A stretch of 64,000 nt of DNA from G965220205 sp965220205 (GTDB taxonomy: Bacteria > Chloroflexota > Dehalococcoidia > Lucifugimonadales > Australimonadaceae), in NCBI GenBank assembly GCA_965220205.1, contig OZ244812.1, forward strand, positions 1,054,001 through 1,118,000, given 5' to 3'. This document shows positions 31,035-39,404 of this stretch, piece after piece; position 1 is the stretch's first letter; each line of letters begins with the position of its first letter. The notes under the pieces were generated by a model that was not told the origin of the DNA, did no database searches, and worked only from the letters and a program-made list of their open reading frames with translations. The position numbers were made by a program, and so were the translations under genes.

Positions 31035-31170
31035 ATACGATATAGCTCTATTGCAGCGTTCGTTCCCACAATTCTTACCACGCTTGGCACCCAAGGGCGC
31101 CTTCCCCCGAAGTCGACTCTCAAAGTATGCTATCACCCCCGCTGGCGCTCCACGGCTCCCGACTCTGTGC

Positions 31171-31213
31171 GACCGGGCACATAGGTAACACTAGACCGGT
31201 CACATGGGTAACA
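31171..31213. repeat. Doubled IS481-type terminal motif
   Basis: GACCGGGCACATAGGTAACA (31171-31190) and GACCGGTCACATGGGTAACA (31194-31213) are tandem copies with a 23-bp offset. The inverse, TGTTACC-TATGTG, is the usual end of IS481 elements. Confidence 0.65.
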
Positions 31214-31520
31214 CCGTGACGGGGGTGTGCAGGATACTCCTTCGGTGGGCGTCCAATAGTCCGATCGCCAAGGGCCCGAACCGGACCGTCCAGTAGCGGT
31301 CGTCTCGTTGGATGAGCCCCACCGGCTCGCCGATGAGGGCCTCGCTCAGGTAGAGGGACCGCCGCCCCACTTGATTTCGCCATTGGTCCGGACGCGGCGG
31401 ACGATCACGCCGGCGTCGTAGACCGGGCTCGCGACCGTGCGGGGATAGGGTCGTGGCGAAGGGCGGTAGTGGTCCGCCGGGGGCGTCTGGCCCAAGGCCT
31501 CGTGCGGTCGGTCATACTAG
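31200..31520 (-). pseudogene. IS481-family transposase, 3' remnant with frameshift
   Basis: Reading from 31520 gives YDRPHEALGQTPPADHYRPS, then RPYPRTV and VRRVRTNGEIKWGG; the frame then breaks near 31355 and continues one base shifted as LYLSEALIGEPVGLIQRDD and WTVRFGPLAIGLLD. This is the integrase-core C-terminus of IS481 transposases. The N-terminal two-thirds is gone. The remnant ends in the doubled terminal motif. It is dead and marks the left part of the island. Confidence 0.82.
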
Positions 31521-31532
31521 GAGATAGACGAC

Positions 31533-31826
31533 ATGCCCACGTTTGACACCATTCCGCTGAACGAGGCCCGCGCGAACAGCGCAACCGGCCAGCGCGCGGC
31601 GCTTCTGCAGGAATACATGGGGTACATCCAGCGCGTAGCCCCTGGACAAGCGGGGAAGCTGGGGCCCGGAGAGGGCGAGACGACCCGGGCTATCCGGCGC
31701 AGGCTCACGGCAGCGGCTGACGCGCTGGGGAAGGAACTGCAGGTTCGCCGCACCGCCACCGCCGTCTACTTCTGGGCGTCGGAGGCCCGACGCCGCGGTC
31801 GGCCCCGCAAGAACCCGGCCGCGTAG
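31533..31826 (+). CDS. Small protein with AT-hook-like C-terminus
   Basis: A 97-residue protein. Residues 1-80 look helical (LQEYMGYIQRVAPGQAGKL, TTRAIRRRLTAAADALGKEL) and the last residues, RRRGRPRKNPAA, contain a GRPRK AT-hook motif. ATG 31533 has AGGAG 9 bp upstream. Function not recognised; a DNA-binding role is suggested by the tail only. It lies just beyond the broken edge of the IS481 remnant, so it may be cargo of the island. Confidence 0.65.
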   Translation: MPTFDTIPLNEARANSATGQRAALLQEYMGYIQRVAPGQAGKLGPGEGETTRAIRRRLTAAADALGKELQVRRTATAVYFWASEARRRGRPRKNPAA

Positions 31827-32252
31827 TCTCCCGCCGCGCCTCCTAGACCCGACTACGGACATATTCACTGATAGGAGGTAGTTGCCAGACCTAGGATCCC
31901 CTCGATCCCCTCCGGCGGAGAGGTGTAGCACATCATGAATCTGGCATCGACGGGTTCCCCGGGGGGTCGACGTGATGCTTACTGAGGCCACAGAGGACTA
32001 CCGAAAGACGGAGTGCCGACGCGGGTCCGCAGACGTGGACATCAGCCCTCAAGCGCCCATGAGTACCGCAGTTTTCCGTTGCTATTGAGTCTGACGGATG
32101 AAGGTCTCGTGAACCCGATGGCACGGTTGACCGCGTTTCTGGGTGCCAATACCATCACAGCCGTCAAGGAAGGCGGGTCCTCCGTGACACCCGCATCTGA
32201 TATGGGAAATGTTTGCTGAATGCCTAGTTCCGCCTCTGAGGGAGGCCGCAAC
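31827..32252. other. 425-bp spacer, nothing identified
   Basis: I see only short chance open frames and a possible leader for the sulfite oxidase gene (GAGGGAGG at 32236-32243). An aggaggtag near 31876 is not followed by a convincing gene. Confidence 0.5.
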
Positions 32253-33356
32253 ATGAGCAGCACACCCACCAATTCCGAAGCGGACGCCGGCAGCAAGACG
32301 CCTGCACTCATCAACGTCCCCGGAGACTCCCATGCCAAAGAGACCCCGCTGTCAGACCTAGACACTTGGACTACCCCAACGGAACGCTTCTACGTACGGA
32401 GCCACTTCCCTGAGCTGCCCACCCTCGCCCTCGCTACCTACACGCTGGAGATAACCGGGGCTGTGGACAGGCCCTTCACCATTGGCTACGACGAGCTGCT
32501 GACGATGCCTTCTGTCGAGATCGTCGTGACGATGGAGTGTGCCGGCAACAGCCGTTCGTACGTCACTCCGCCGGCTGAGGGCCTCAGCTTCAAACACGGC
32601 GCCGTGGGCACAGCCAAATGGAAGGGTGTACCGCTTCCTGCGCTGCTCAGTCGGGCGGGACTCCGGGACACTACTAAGGAGGTCCTGTTCGAGGGAGCCG
32701 ACATTGGCGACGAGGAGGAAGAGGGCCAGACCGTTCGCCTGCGCTACGCGAGAAGCCTGCCAGTGGCCGACGCCACGTCAGAGGAAACTATCGCCGCCTA
32801 CGAGATGAACGGGGAGCCTATCCGGCCCGTTCACGGCTATCCAGTCAGGTTAATAGCGCCACGCTGGTACGGTATGGCCTCTGTGAAGTGGTTGACACGC
32901 ATAGAGGCGCTAGAGCAACCATACACCGGTTTCTTCCAAAGGCGTCGCTACGTTCTGATCAACGAAGGCGAGGCGCCGCAGGACTCGTGGGAGCCGCTGT
33001 CGACCCTCCGGGTCAAGTCCCTCATTACCCACCCTCGACACGGCGAGGTCGTACGAGTTGGCCAGTACACCGTCCGCGGTGCGGCCTGGTCCGGAGATGG
33101 GGAGGTGGTCAAGGTCGAGGCCAGCGTCAACGGAGGCCGCGACTGGCAGGAGGTCAGCCTAGTCGGACCCTCCTCTCCCACGGCCTGGCGACGGTGGGAG
33201 CACTCGTGGAGCATAGACAAGCCGGGGCACTACATCCTGATGGCCAAGGCCACCGACTCCGTCGGCTACACCCAGCCAGCCAGCATCCCTTGGAATTTCC
33301 GCGGGTACGGCAACAACGGCATCCACACAATCGCTGTCGAAGTATCTCAGGACTGA
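32253..33356 (+). CDS. Sulfite oxidase-family molybdoenzyme
   Basis: A 367-residue protein with the oxidoreductase molybdopterin domain (residues ~40-215) and the Mo-cofactor dimerisation domain (~225-365). Cys96 in TMECAGNSR is the expected molybdenum ligand; HGYPVRLIAPRWYGMASVKWL is the typical pterin-binding stretch. No heme domain and no clear export signal are present, so it is a plant-type, cofactor-only form. ATG 32253 is chosen since GAGGGAGG lies 10 bp before it. It would oxidise sulfite or a related compound. It sits inside the island, flanked by insertion-sequence DNA. Confidence 0.92.
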   Translation: MSSTPTNSEADAGSKTPALINVPGDSHAKETPLSDLDTWTTPTERFYVRSHFPELPTLALATYTLEITGAVDRPFTIGYDELLTMPSVEIVVTMECAGNSRSYVTPPAEGLSFKHGAVGTAKWKGVPLPALLSRAGLRDTTKEVLFEGADIGDEEEEGQTVRLRYARSLPVADATSEETIAAYEMNGEPIRPVHGYPVRLIAPRWYGMASVKWLTRIEALEQPYTGFFQRRRYVLINEGEAPQDSWEPLSTLRVKSLITHPRHGEVVRVGQYTVRGAAWSGDGEVVKVEASVNGGRDWQEVSLVGPSSPTAWRRWEHSWSIDKPGHYILMAKATDSVGYTQPASIPWNFRGYGNNGIHTIAVEVSQD

Positions 33357-33810
33357 GCGTAAGACGCCCTTTTCGGCCCCGTTTGTCGCGCTTTAGCCTA
33401 CCCCGGCCCACAATGGCGCCATCAGCGAGCGTGCAGTTCTCAGACCGTTCAGACTCATTGGATGTGATGACAGTCAGATTGGCAACTACGGGAAGCTGGG
33501 TGGACGACCGAAACGATGCCGCCCATGCCAACGGCAACATCTATTTCAGAACCCAAAGCGCGATGGACGCAGAGACCCGCCAAGTGCTTCAATCGGTCGA
33601 AGAATTCAATCCTTCTCTCAACCTATGATGAGCCACTGCTACCCGCAGTCATAACTCCGAAGAGCGTGAATACTCTGACATCGAGGACCAAAGTCCGTGA
33701 GGTCTTGATTCACGACAACCATTTGTCCAGGAAAGACATTGAGCCTTGCGCCAACTTCGATATCTCTCTTGTTCGCACGAGAACAAACAACTCATCGTCC
33801 AGACCTTCCC
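33357..33810. other. 450-bp spacer before the insertion sequence, nothing identified
   Basis: Composition is less GC-rich than the surroundings and only short unconvincing frames occur. It may be decayed sequence of the island. Confidence 0.5.
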
Positions 33811-35177
33811 ACTAGCAGGCTGCGGAAGAACGGGGTTTCGTGGCGATGGGAGGGCTGCTGGCGGGACCGCACTGTTGCCGAACAACGCGTTGTCGGGTGG
33901 TGTGACGGCCTGTGGAGGGCCCCGGCCTCGGGGCCTGTGACGTGAGGAGCGGCCTCCCAGCCCTTGGTTATGCGGCCTGCGCGGCCTGTGGCGCTGGCGT
34001 CTCAGCAGTCATCAGCCCTGCCATCGGCGCCAGGTTGTAGGCTGTCCCCACGCGGTAGCCGGCAAGGCCCGTGCGGTCCAGACCTCGGAAGCGCGTCCTC
34101 CGGAACCCGCCCACCGTCTTCATCCAGCCGAAGATCTCCTCGACCCGCTTCCTCAGACGCTGACTGTGCGCATAGCCGCGATGCCGAGTCGTGCGTCCAT
34201 CGATAGCGCTGGAGCGCCCGCTCGTGTGTTGCGCCACGTGCGGGGCGACCCCGCGGGCGCGCATGGCCCCCACGCAACCCCTCGTGTCGTAGCCCTTGTC
34301 CGCGCCGAGGGTCTGCGGATGGAACCCGCGTTCGCGCGCCTCATCCAAGAGCACGGGGACCGCATCCCGCTCCGCCGTCCCCGTGGCATCGCTGACCAGG
34401 AAGTCCACCAGCAGGCCGTTGCGGTTCTCCATCAGCGCGTGGGCCATGAACACCAGTTTGGCCTCCTTCCCCTTGCCCTTCCGGAAGAGTCTCGCCTCGG
34501 GGTCCGTCGTGCTCTGATGAGTGGCGTTGGCGCGCCGCTCCCCATGAAAGTCCACCGAGGGGTTGCCCCGGTCGCCGTCATCTGGGGGCGGGGCTGCGTC
34601 TCGCGGCTTGAAGCTCTTGAGGCTCGCTGCCGCCTCGATCAGCGTGCCGTCCACGGTGAAGTGCTCGTCCGACAGCAGGCTTCGCCGGTCCGCCGCCAAG
34701 ACCACCTCGTCGAACAACTGCTGGCCTACTTGGTGTTCCAGCAGCCGCAGCCGGTTCTTCGTGAACACCGTGGGATCGAAGCTGCGCTCCATCAGTTGCA
34801 TGCCCAAGAACCAGCGGAACAGCAGGTTGTAGTCCAACTCCTCACAGAAGGCGCGCTCGCTCCTCACCGAGTAGAGCGCAATCAGCAGGGATGCCTTCAA
34901 CAGGCGCTCGGGCGGGATGGACGGCCGCCCCACGTCCGCGTACATCCGGTCGAACTCGGGCGACAGCCGGGTCAAGGCCTCATCGGCCAGGGCCTTGATG
35001 GTGCGGAGCGGGTGACCGGCTGGCACGCGCTCTTCCAGGTCCACGAAGGCCAACATCGTCACCTGCGCTCCTGCCGTCCACGCATACGCTCCACCTCCGT
35101 CTCGAGTGCTTCTATCTTCCCCCTCCCCGCCCTCAATCTCCACCGTGCACATCGACGTTTTTCAGCAGCCTGCTAGT
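33811..35177 (-). mobile_element. Insertion sequence, IS5/IS1182-type, apparently complete
   Basis: The ends are inverted: ACTAGCAGGCTGCGGAAGAA at 33811 and, reverse-complemented, ACTAGCAGGCTGCTGAAAAA at 35177. CTAG flanks both ends and may be a 4-bp target duplication or part of the repeat. One transposase gene fills most of the ~1.37 kb; about 130 bp at the left end is non-coding. Confidence 0.88.
33968..35062 (-). CDS. DDE transposase (DUF772 plus DDE_Tnp_1)
   Basis: A 364-residue transposase. The N-terminal ~75 residues form the DUF772 domain (LEERVPAGHPLRTIKAL, RPSIPPERLLKASLLIALYS, CEELDYNLLFRWFLG). The catalytic acidic residues are expected in FTVDGTLIEA (first Asp), LGADKGYDTRG (second Asp) and RKRVEEIFGWMK (Glu). 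GTG 35062 (AGGAG upstream) or ATG 35056 starts it; the frame further up extends beyond usual length. No frameshift is seen, so it may be active. Confidence 0.9.
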   Translation of the reverse strand: MTMLAFVDLEERVPAGHPLRTIKALADEALTRLSPEFDRMYADVGRPSIPPERLLKASLLIALYSVRSERAFCEELDYNLLFRWFLGMQLMERSFDPTVFTKNRLRLLEHQVGQQLFDEVVLAADRRSLLSDEHFTVDGTLIEAAASLKSFKPRDAAPPPDDGDRGNPSVDFHGERRANATHQSTTDPEARLFRKGKGKEAKLVFMAHALMENRNGLLVDFLVSDATGTAERDAVPVLLDEARERGFHPQTLGADKGYDTRGCVGAMRARGVAPHVAQHTSGRSSAIDGRTTRHRGYAHSQRLRKRVEEIFGWMKTVGGFRRTRFRGLDRTGLAGYRVGTAYNLAPMAGLMTAETPAPQAAQAA

Positions 35178-35187
35178 CTGTGTACAG

Positions 35188-35620
35188 TTACTCCCTAAAG
35201 TCCTCAGGCTCGAAGGGTCGCGCGACCAGCTCGCCTCTTTGTTCTATCTCCAGGATCCATTCGACGACTTGGTTCTGTAGAAGCCCCAGCTTGGGGTTCA
35301 TGTCGACGGTGGCATAACGGACGTTCGGGTCCCACCGGTACAGCGGGTCTGTCAGCCCGACGGGGATGTCGACGCGTAAGCTCACTTCATCGTGCAGCGT
35401 GCCTGCTGGCTCGCCTGGCACCTCTGTCTCGTGCATCGCAATCTGGCCTTCTCTGCTCAGCAGCCAGTTCGTGAACAGCTTCGCGGCGTTGGGATTAGGA
35501 TTGTTTCTCGCGATCATGATTGAGCCGGAATTATTGGTGTGCTTCAGCAGCGGCAAGGTCGGCAGTCCAGGCACGAGCCACTCCTCGGCTCGCACCGACG
35601 CGGGGCCCACTTGGTAGCCG
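35188..35620 (-). pseudogene. C-terminal fragment of an ABC solute-binding protein
   Basis: The visible residues (QVGPASVRAEEWLVPGLP, then SGSIMIARNNPNPNAAKLF and TNWLLSREGQIAMHETE) match the last third of iron/thiamine-type extracellular solute-binding proteins. The N-terminal two-thirds, with the signal peptide, is absent; at about 35620 the sequence switches to integrase. No permease or ATPase is adjacent. It is a remnant created by a deletion or insertion. Confidence 0.75.
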
Positions 35621-35989
35621 GCATGGCGTGACGCTCCAACATCTGCACCCAGCTGGCGATGTGCTTGGCGTTGCGCCAACGGGGCTTGTTCACCGCATGG
35701 ACGGCCCGGGCGGCTTCCCTGAACGTCGGCGTCGCCCGCGCGCGCTTCGCGGTCAGGGGATCGCGGCCCGCGGCAACGGCGGTCCAGTTGTCCGCCGCCT
35801 TCTCACGAGCACGAGCCAGGCTGACGGACGGGAACCCTCCCAGTCCGATATCGCGTCGGCGTCCGTCGACGGTGATGCGCAGCACCCACGACTTGCGTCC
35901 CGACGGGTTGACGTAGAGGTGCAGGCCCCGCCGTCGAAGTATCGCCCCGGTTCCTTGAGGGCCTTGACCCGCGTCGCCGATAGCGCCAT
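35617..35989 (-). pseudogene. Tyrosine integrase, N-terminal fragment with a frameshift
   Basis: ATG 35989 begins MALSATRVKALKEPGRYFDG, the start of P4-type integrases. After a one-base shift near 35930 the frame continues GLHLYVNPSGRKSWVLR and DIGLGGFPSVSLARAREKA, the arm-binding (DUF4102) domain, and ends in WVQMLERHAMP where the sequence joins the solute-binding protein fragment. The catalytic domain (R...HxxR...Y) is missing. It lies 147 bp from the tRNA-Glu 3' end, the classic integrase position in tRNA-associated islands. Confidence 0.85.
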
Positions 35990-36135
35990 GCGTCTCCCAC
36001 CATGGCAAACTTGTTGCCATACGTGAGGCGGGACACTGGGGGATGCATGGAGCACGACTGGGCGCCGGCCAACGGCTCCCCAGCTATGAAACAGGGGATT
36101 ACTGGGACTGCAAGAGACAGGCCCGGAATGATTAG

Positions 36136-36212
36136 TGGTGCCCCCAAGGGGATTCGAACCCCTGGTCTCCACCTTGAAAGGGTGGCGTCCTAGGCCGCTA
36201 GACGATGGGGGC
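36136..36212 (-). tRNA. tRNA-Glu (UUC), CCA encoded
   Basis: A full cloverleaf folds on the minus strand: acceptor GCCCCCA/TGGGGGC, anticodon stem CCACC/GGTGG around loop CTTTCAA (anticodon TTC), T-arm CAGGGGTTCGAATCCCCTT, discriminator A at 36139 and CCA at 36136-36138. The 3' end faces the broken integrase, as in integration hot spots. Confidence 0.97.
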
Positions 36213-36275
36213 CTTGGCGCGCCGCGGGCCACGCAATCGGTTCTCCGAATGCGGTCGGTCCTCCGGCTTGCTCAT

Positions 36276-37310
36276 CTAAGGATAAACCGCGAGGTGTTCC
36301 AGCCCGGTGGTCTCCGGCAGCCCGAACATGAGGTTCATGTTCTGGACAGCCTGGCCCGCCGCGCCCTTCACCAGGTTGTCGAGCGCGGCGAACACGGTCA
36401 GCCGGCCCGTCCGCACATCGACCGTCGGATAGACCAGGCAGTCGTTATTGCCCCACGTCTGCTTGGTCTGCGGCGGCGCGTCGACAACTCGAACGAACGG
36501 CTCGTCCCGATAGTACTCGGCGTACACCTCCCGCACGCCGTCGCGCGCCGCGGTTGGCGACGCGTACGCGCCGTCCACGAAGTCGGCGTACACGCTGTCC
36601 AGGATGCCGCGCGTCATCGGGATGAGGTGCGGGACGAACGTCAGCCGCGGCTCGAAGCCGGGACGGAGCCGCCTGAGCTCCTGCGTGATCTCGGGCAAGT
36701 GGCGGTGGCCCTCCACGGCGTACGGGAACACGTTCTCGTTGACCTCCGAGAAATGCGTGGTCATGCTCAGGCCGCGGCCGGCGCCGGACACGCCCGACTT
36801 GGCGTCGACGATGATGCGGTCGGTGATGAGTCCGTGAGCAACGAGGGGCGCCAGCGCAAGCAGCGCGCCGTTCGCGTAGCAGCCGGGGTTGGCCACCAAC
36901 GCGGCCTCGGTCACGCCGCGGCGGTCGAGCTCGGACAGTCCATACACGGACGTCTCGAGCAGGTCGGGCGCCGGGTGCTCCTTGCCGTACCAGGTCAAGT
37001 ATTCCCGGGGGTCGTGGAGCCGGAAGTCGGCGCTGATGTCGACCACCTTGACGCCGTCGCGCACGTAGGGGACGCAAGCCTCGGCGCTCGCTACCTGTGG
37101 GAGGGCCGAGAACACGATGTCCACGCTCTGCGTAATCTCGGGCTCGATGGTCAGGCCAAGCCGCGAGAGGTGCGGCAGCGCGTCGCCCAGTGTCTCGCCG
37201 GCGGCGCTGCGCCCAGTGACGCTCACAACCTCCGCCTCGGAGTGGCGGTAGAGGATACGGGCGAGCTCGATCCCGGCGTAGCCCGTAACGTTGATGATGC
37301 CGACTCTCAT
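36276..37310 (-). CDS. argC: N-acetyl-gamma-glutamyl-phosphate reductase
   Basis: A 344-residue ArgC: nucleotide-binding GIINVTGYAGIELARIL at the N-terminus, catalytic Cys in VANPGCYANGALLAL near residue 149, and the conserved HFSEVNENVFPY and HRHLPEI blocks in the second domain. It reduces N-acetylglutamyl phosphate to the semialdehyde, the third step of arginine synthesis. No other arg genes are adjacent; it is followed only by the tRNA-Glu gene 63 bp away. It starts 65 bp after the LLM gene on the same strand. Confidence 0.95.
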   Translation of the reverse strand: MRVGIINVTGYAGIELARILYRHSEAEVVSVTGRSAAGETLGDALPHLSRLGLTIEPEITQSVDIVFSALPQVASAEACVPYVRDGVKVVDISADFRLHDPREYLTWYGKEHPAPDLLETSVYGLSELDRRGVTEAALVANPGCYANGALLALAPLVAHGLITDRIIVDAKSGVSGAGRGLSMTTHFSEVNENVFPYAVEGHRHLPEITQELRRLRPGFEPRLTFVPHLIPMTRGILDSVYADFVDGAYASPTAARDGVREVYAEYYRDEPFVRVVDAPPQTKQTWGNNDCLVYPTVDVRTGRLTVFAALDNLVKGAAGQAVQNMNLMFGLPETTGLEHLAVYP

Positions 37311-37375
37311 GCTCTCACCCTGCCCGCTCTCCTCCCGGAGAGTCTTCTCGGCGCCGTGCGCCCTAGGACCTACGC

Positions 37376-38314
37376 TCAGCCCAAGGGCACGAGCTTCTCG
37401 TGGAAGGGCTGCACAATGCCCTCCGCCTGCAACCGGAGCTGGTCCGGCATCTCGTCCGCGCCGCAGGCCGGATTGAGCACGAACTTCGTGGCGCCCGCGT
37501 CGATGAACTCGCGCAGCCGTCCGATAATCTGATCGGGCGTGCCCAGCAGGTTGATCTCGTCGGGCTGCACGTCCGCGCGCCGCTGCAACAGATACTGCTG
37601 CTGCACGCTGCTGGGCACGGCGCCCCGCTCCACCGCGTAGCAGCTGATCTGCAAGCCAAAGTGGTCGTCGGGGATCTCCCTGCCCGCCTCTGCCGCATAC
37701 TGCTGGATGCGCTCAATCCCGTCGGCAACCTCCCGCGGCGTGAGCTGCGTGGGAAGCCAGCCATCGCCCAGGTGCCCCGTCCGGCGCAAGGCCGCCTCGG
37801 CGCGGCCGCCGATCCAGATAGGCACGTCGGAACGGCCGGGACGAGGCTGTATGCCAGCGTCGGTAAGCTTGAGAAACGGGCTCTCGTACGTGACTCGGTC
37901 CTCGGACCAGAGCATACGCATGACGCGAATCGCCTCGTCGAGCCGCTTTCCGCGGTCGCGCTTGCGCACGCCCATGGCCTCGTACTCGACCGGCGACTCC
38001 TGGCCGACGCCGACGCCAACGACGAGACGTCCCGGCGCCAGCACGTCGATGGTCGCAAGCTCACGCGCAATCGTGACAGGGCTGCGCACGCTCATGATGA
38101 GCACGCTCGCGCCGAACTTCAGCCGTTCCGTGCGCGCCGCGGTCATGGCCATACCGGCCATCGGGTCCATCCGCCAGACCGGCCCAACGATCCGGTCTGA
38201 GAACCAGACCGAGTCCCACCCCTGCTCCTCGAGCGTATCGAGGTAGTGCAGAAAGGCCGCGCGGCCCTGACGGGCCATCACGGATGATCCGGCTACGCCG
38301 ATCTTCACGGACAT
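37376..38314 (-). CDS. Luciferase-like (LLM) F420-dependent oxidoreductase
   Basis: A 312-residue LLM enzyme, MSVKIGVAGSSVMARQGRAA start, VWFSDRIVGP, SVLIMSVRSPVTIARELATIDVLAPGR and VGVGVGQESPVEYEAMGVRKRDRG. The C-terminal LLQRRADVQPDEINLLGTPDQI is typical of F420-linked members. It is preceded by a structured leader RNA with its own promoter and terminator-like hairpin (38423-38662), so its expression may be regulated by attenuation. Substrate unknown; third LLM protein of the window. Confidence 0.88.
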   Translation of the reverse strand: MSVKIGVAGSSVMARQGRAAFLHYLDTLEEQGWDSVWFSDRIVGPVWRMDPMAGMAMTAARTERLKFGASVLIMSVRSPVTIARELATIDVLAPGRLVVGVGVGQESPVEYEAMGVRKRDRGKRLDEAIRVMRMLWSEDRVTYESPFLKLTDAGIQPRPGRSDVPIWIGGRAEAALRRTGHLGDGWLPTQLTPREVADGIERIQQYAAEAGREIPDDHFGLQISCYAVERGAVPSSVQQQYLLQRRADVQPDEINLLGTPDQIIGRLREFIDAGATKFVLNPACGADEMPDQLRLQAEGIVQPFHEKLVPLG

Positions 38315-38422
38315 CTCAGTCGTTCGCTCTCCGGGCGTCCGTGGCTGGACCTCGCTGGTCAGCCCGCAGGCCCCGCGCCAGATTCTATCCTACCCTACGC
38401 CGCTCTACGGGATACCGCCGCA

Positions 38423-38662
38423 CAACGAGAAGCGCCTCGTCCTTTCCGGAAGCTCCGGAGAGAAAACGAGGCGCCCTTTCCCTACCCCGGTTGCGCCGGG
38501 GTGCACCGGCTGCGCCCACCGCTGGGACCCTCGTTAGGTCCCGCGTACCGCAAGGTAGCCAGAATCGACCTCAATGGCTCCTAACGACGGGCAGCGGGTG
38601 ACGCATCAGTGCTCGGTAATGAACTTAACAATGATCACCCCCTTTCTACGGCCTATCGCCGT
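38423..38662 (-). ncRNA. ~240-nt structured leader or small RNA upstream of the LLM gene
   Basis: A well-formed promoter (38669-38697) points into it. In transcript order it can form CTACGGC/GCCGTAG at its 5' end, GGGTGA/TCACCC around a large loop, then CGTTAGG/CCTAACG enclosing AGCC/GGCT and TACC-TTGC-GGTA, or alternatively GGGACC/GGTCCC, which excludes the CCTAACG pair. ACCCCGG-CGCAA-CCGGGGT follows, and a long terminator-like stem ends it. Mutually exclusive stems before a terminator suggest a riboswitch. It does not match tmRNA, RNase P, SRP or T-box consensus as far as I can tell. Confidence 0.6.
38432..38474 (-). terminator. Terminator-like hairpin ending the structured RNA
   Basis: Outer stem GCGCCTCGT/ACGAGGCGC (9 bp) with an inner hairpin CTTTCCGGA-AGC-TCCGGAGAG. 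On the minus strand it is followed by TTCTCGTTGT, a moderate T-run. It could serve as terminator or attenuator before the LLM gene. Confidence 0.6.
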
Positions 38663-38668
38663 AGGCCC

Positions 38669-38697
38669 ATCTTAGGGGCCGCGTTAGCGTCTGCCAA
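38669..38697 (-). promoter_or_regulatory. Promoter for the structured RNA
   Basis: TTGGCA (38692-38697), 17-bp spacer, TAAGAT (38669-38674) on the minus strand, a good housekeeping-sigma match, placed so that transcription starts at the first hairpin of the RNA. Confidence 0.6.
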
Positions 38698-38724
38698 GTC
38701 CCCGCGAGCGCGAATTTCGCCTCA

Positions 38725-39258
38725 TCACGCCGCTGCCGGCGCCGGCTGCGCCAGCCTGCGGCGTGTGCCCAACAGGAAATCGGCGAACGGCAGCACGATG
38801 TTCAGATTGGTGTCGTGCTTGCGGTGATGCTGGAAGTGATGGTCGTTGATCCACCGGAACGCCCAGGAGCGCTCGAACCACCGATTGCGCGGGACGTGCA
38901 TGCACCAGTGGAAGTACTCGTAGCTGGCCTGGTACAGCGTGAAGGCAAGGAAGGTCCCGGCGGCTGCGGGCAGGCTAACCCAGATGGCGATGGGCGCGAG
39001 GTAGACGGCCTGAGAGAGGACTGGGAAAGGCATCGCCCACCAAGCGAATGTGAGTTGCACGAGCGGACGGTCCCCAACAACATAGGACGAGTCGGCCCGG
39101 TATACCCCATGATGGACCAGAGCGTGCCCCACGTAGAAGTGCCTGAACCGCAAGACGGGCCGGTGCATGAGCATCCGGTGGATGAACCACTCTGCGAAGC
39201 TGGCGTAGACGAGGGCCAGCGGAATGACGGCCACGGCGATTATGATAGGTTCTAGCAT
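38725..39258 (-). CDS. Fatty acid hydroxylase/sterol desaturase family membrane protein
   Basis: A 177-residue di-iron membrane oxygenase with the His clusters HRMLMH near residue 27, HFYVGHALVHH near 40 and HHFQHH near 145, which hold the iron pair. Three to four hydrophobic segments surround them. Family members hydroxylate fatty acids, sterols or carotenoids. It is short for the family but all His boxes are present. ATG 39258 is used because upstream codons are not protein-like. It precedes the structured RNA on the same strand. Confidence 0.88.
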   Translation of the reverse strand: MLEPIIIAVAVIPLALVYASFAEWFIHRMLMHRPVLRFRHFYVGHALVHHGVYRADSSYVVGDRPLVQLTFAWWAMPFPVLSQAVYLAPIAIWVSLPAAAGTFLAFTLYQASYEYFHWCMHVPRNRWFERSWAFRWINDHHFQHHRKHDTNLNIVLPFADFLLGTRRRLAQPAPAAA

Positions 39259-39404
39259 TCGTGGGTGTTCCTCATATTCGACTCTCCATTCTCGTGGATT
39301 CCCGCTCGGAGGCGCGAATGACGGAGTGGCGGCCCGCCAAGCATACTTGATGCGCTCTCCCCGCGACACTCCGCCCGCGCGCACGCTGACGCCGGAGACT
39401 GACG

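Noticed and set aside
31020..31136. N-terminal extension of the LLM gene
   Set aside because: The extra 63 residues are not protein-like, contain the tRNA fragment, and homology begins at MQIGVVFPQ.
38400..38700. T-box, tmRNA, RNase P or SRP RNA
   Set aside because: T-box motif UGGNACCGCG is not matched (only a permuted GCGGTACGCGG); no tRNA-like end, no GAGGAAAGTCC P4 motif and no SRP loop.
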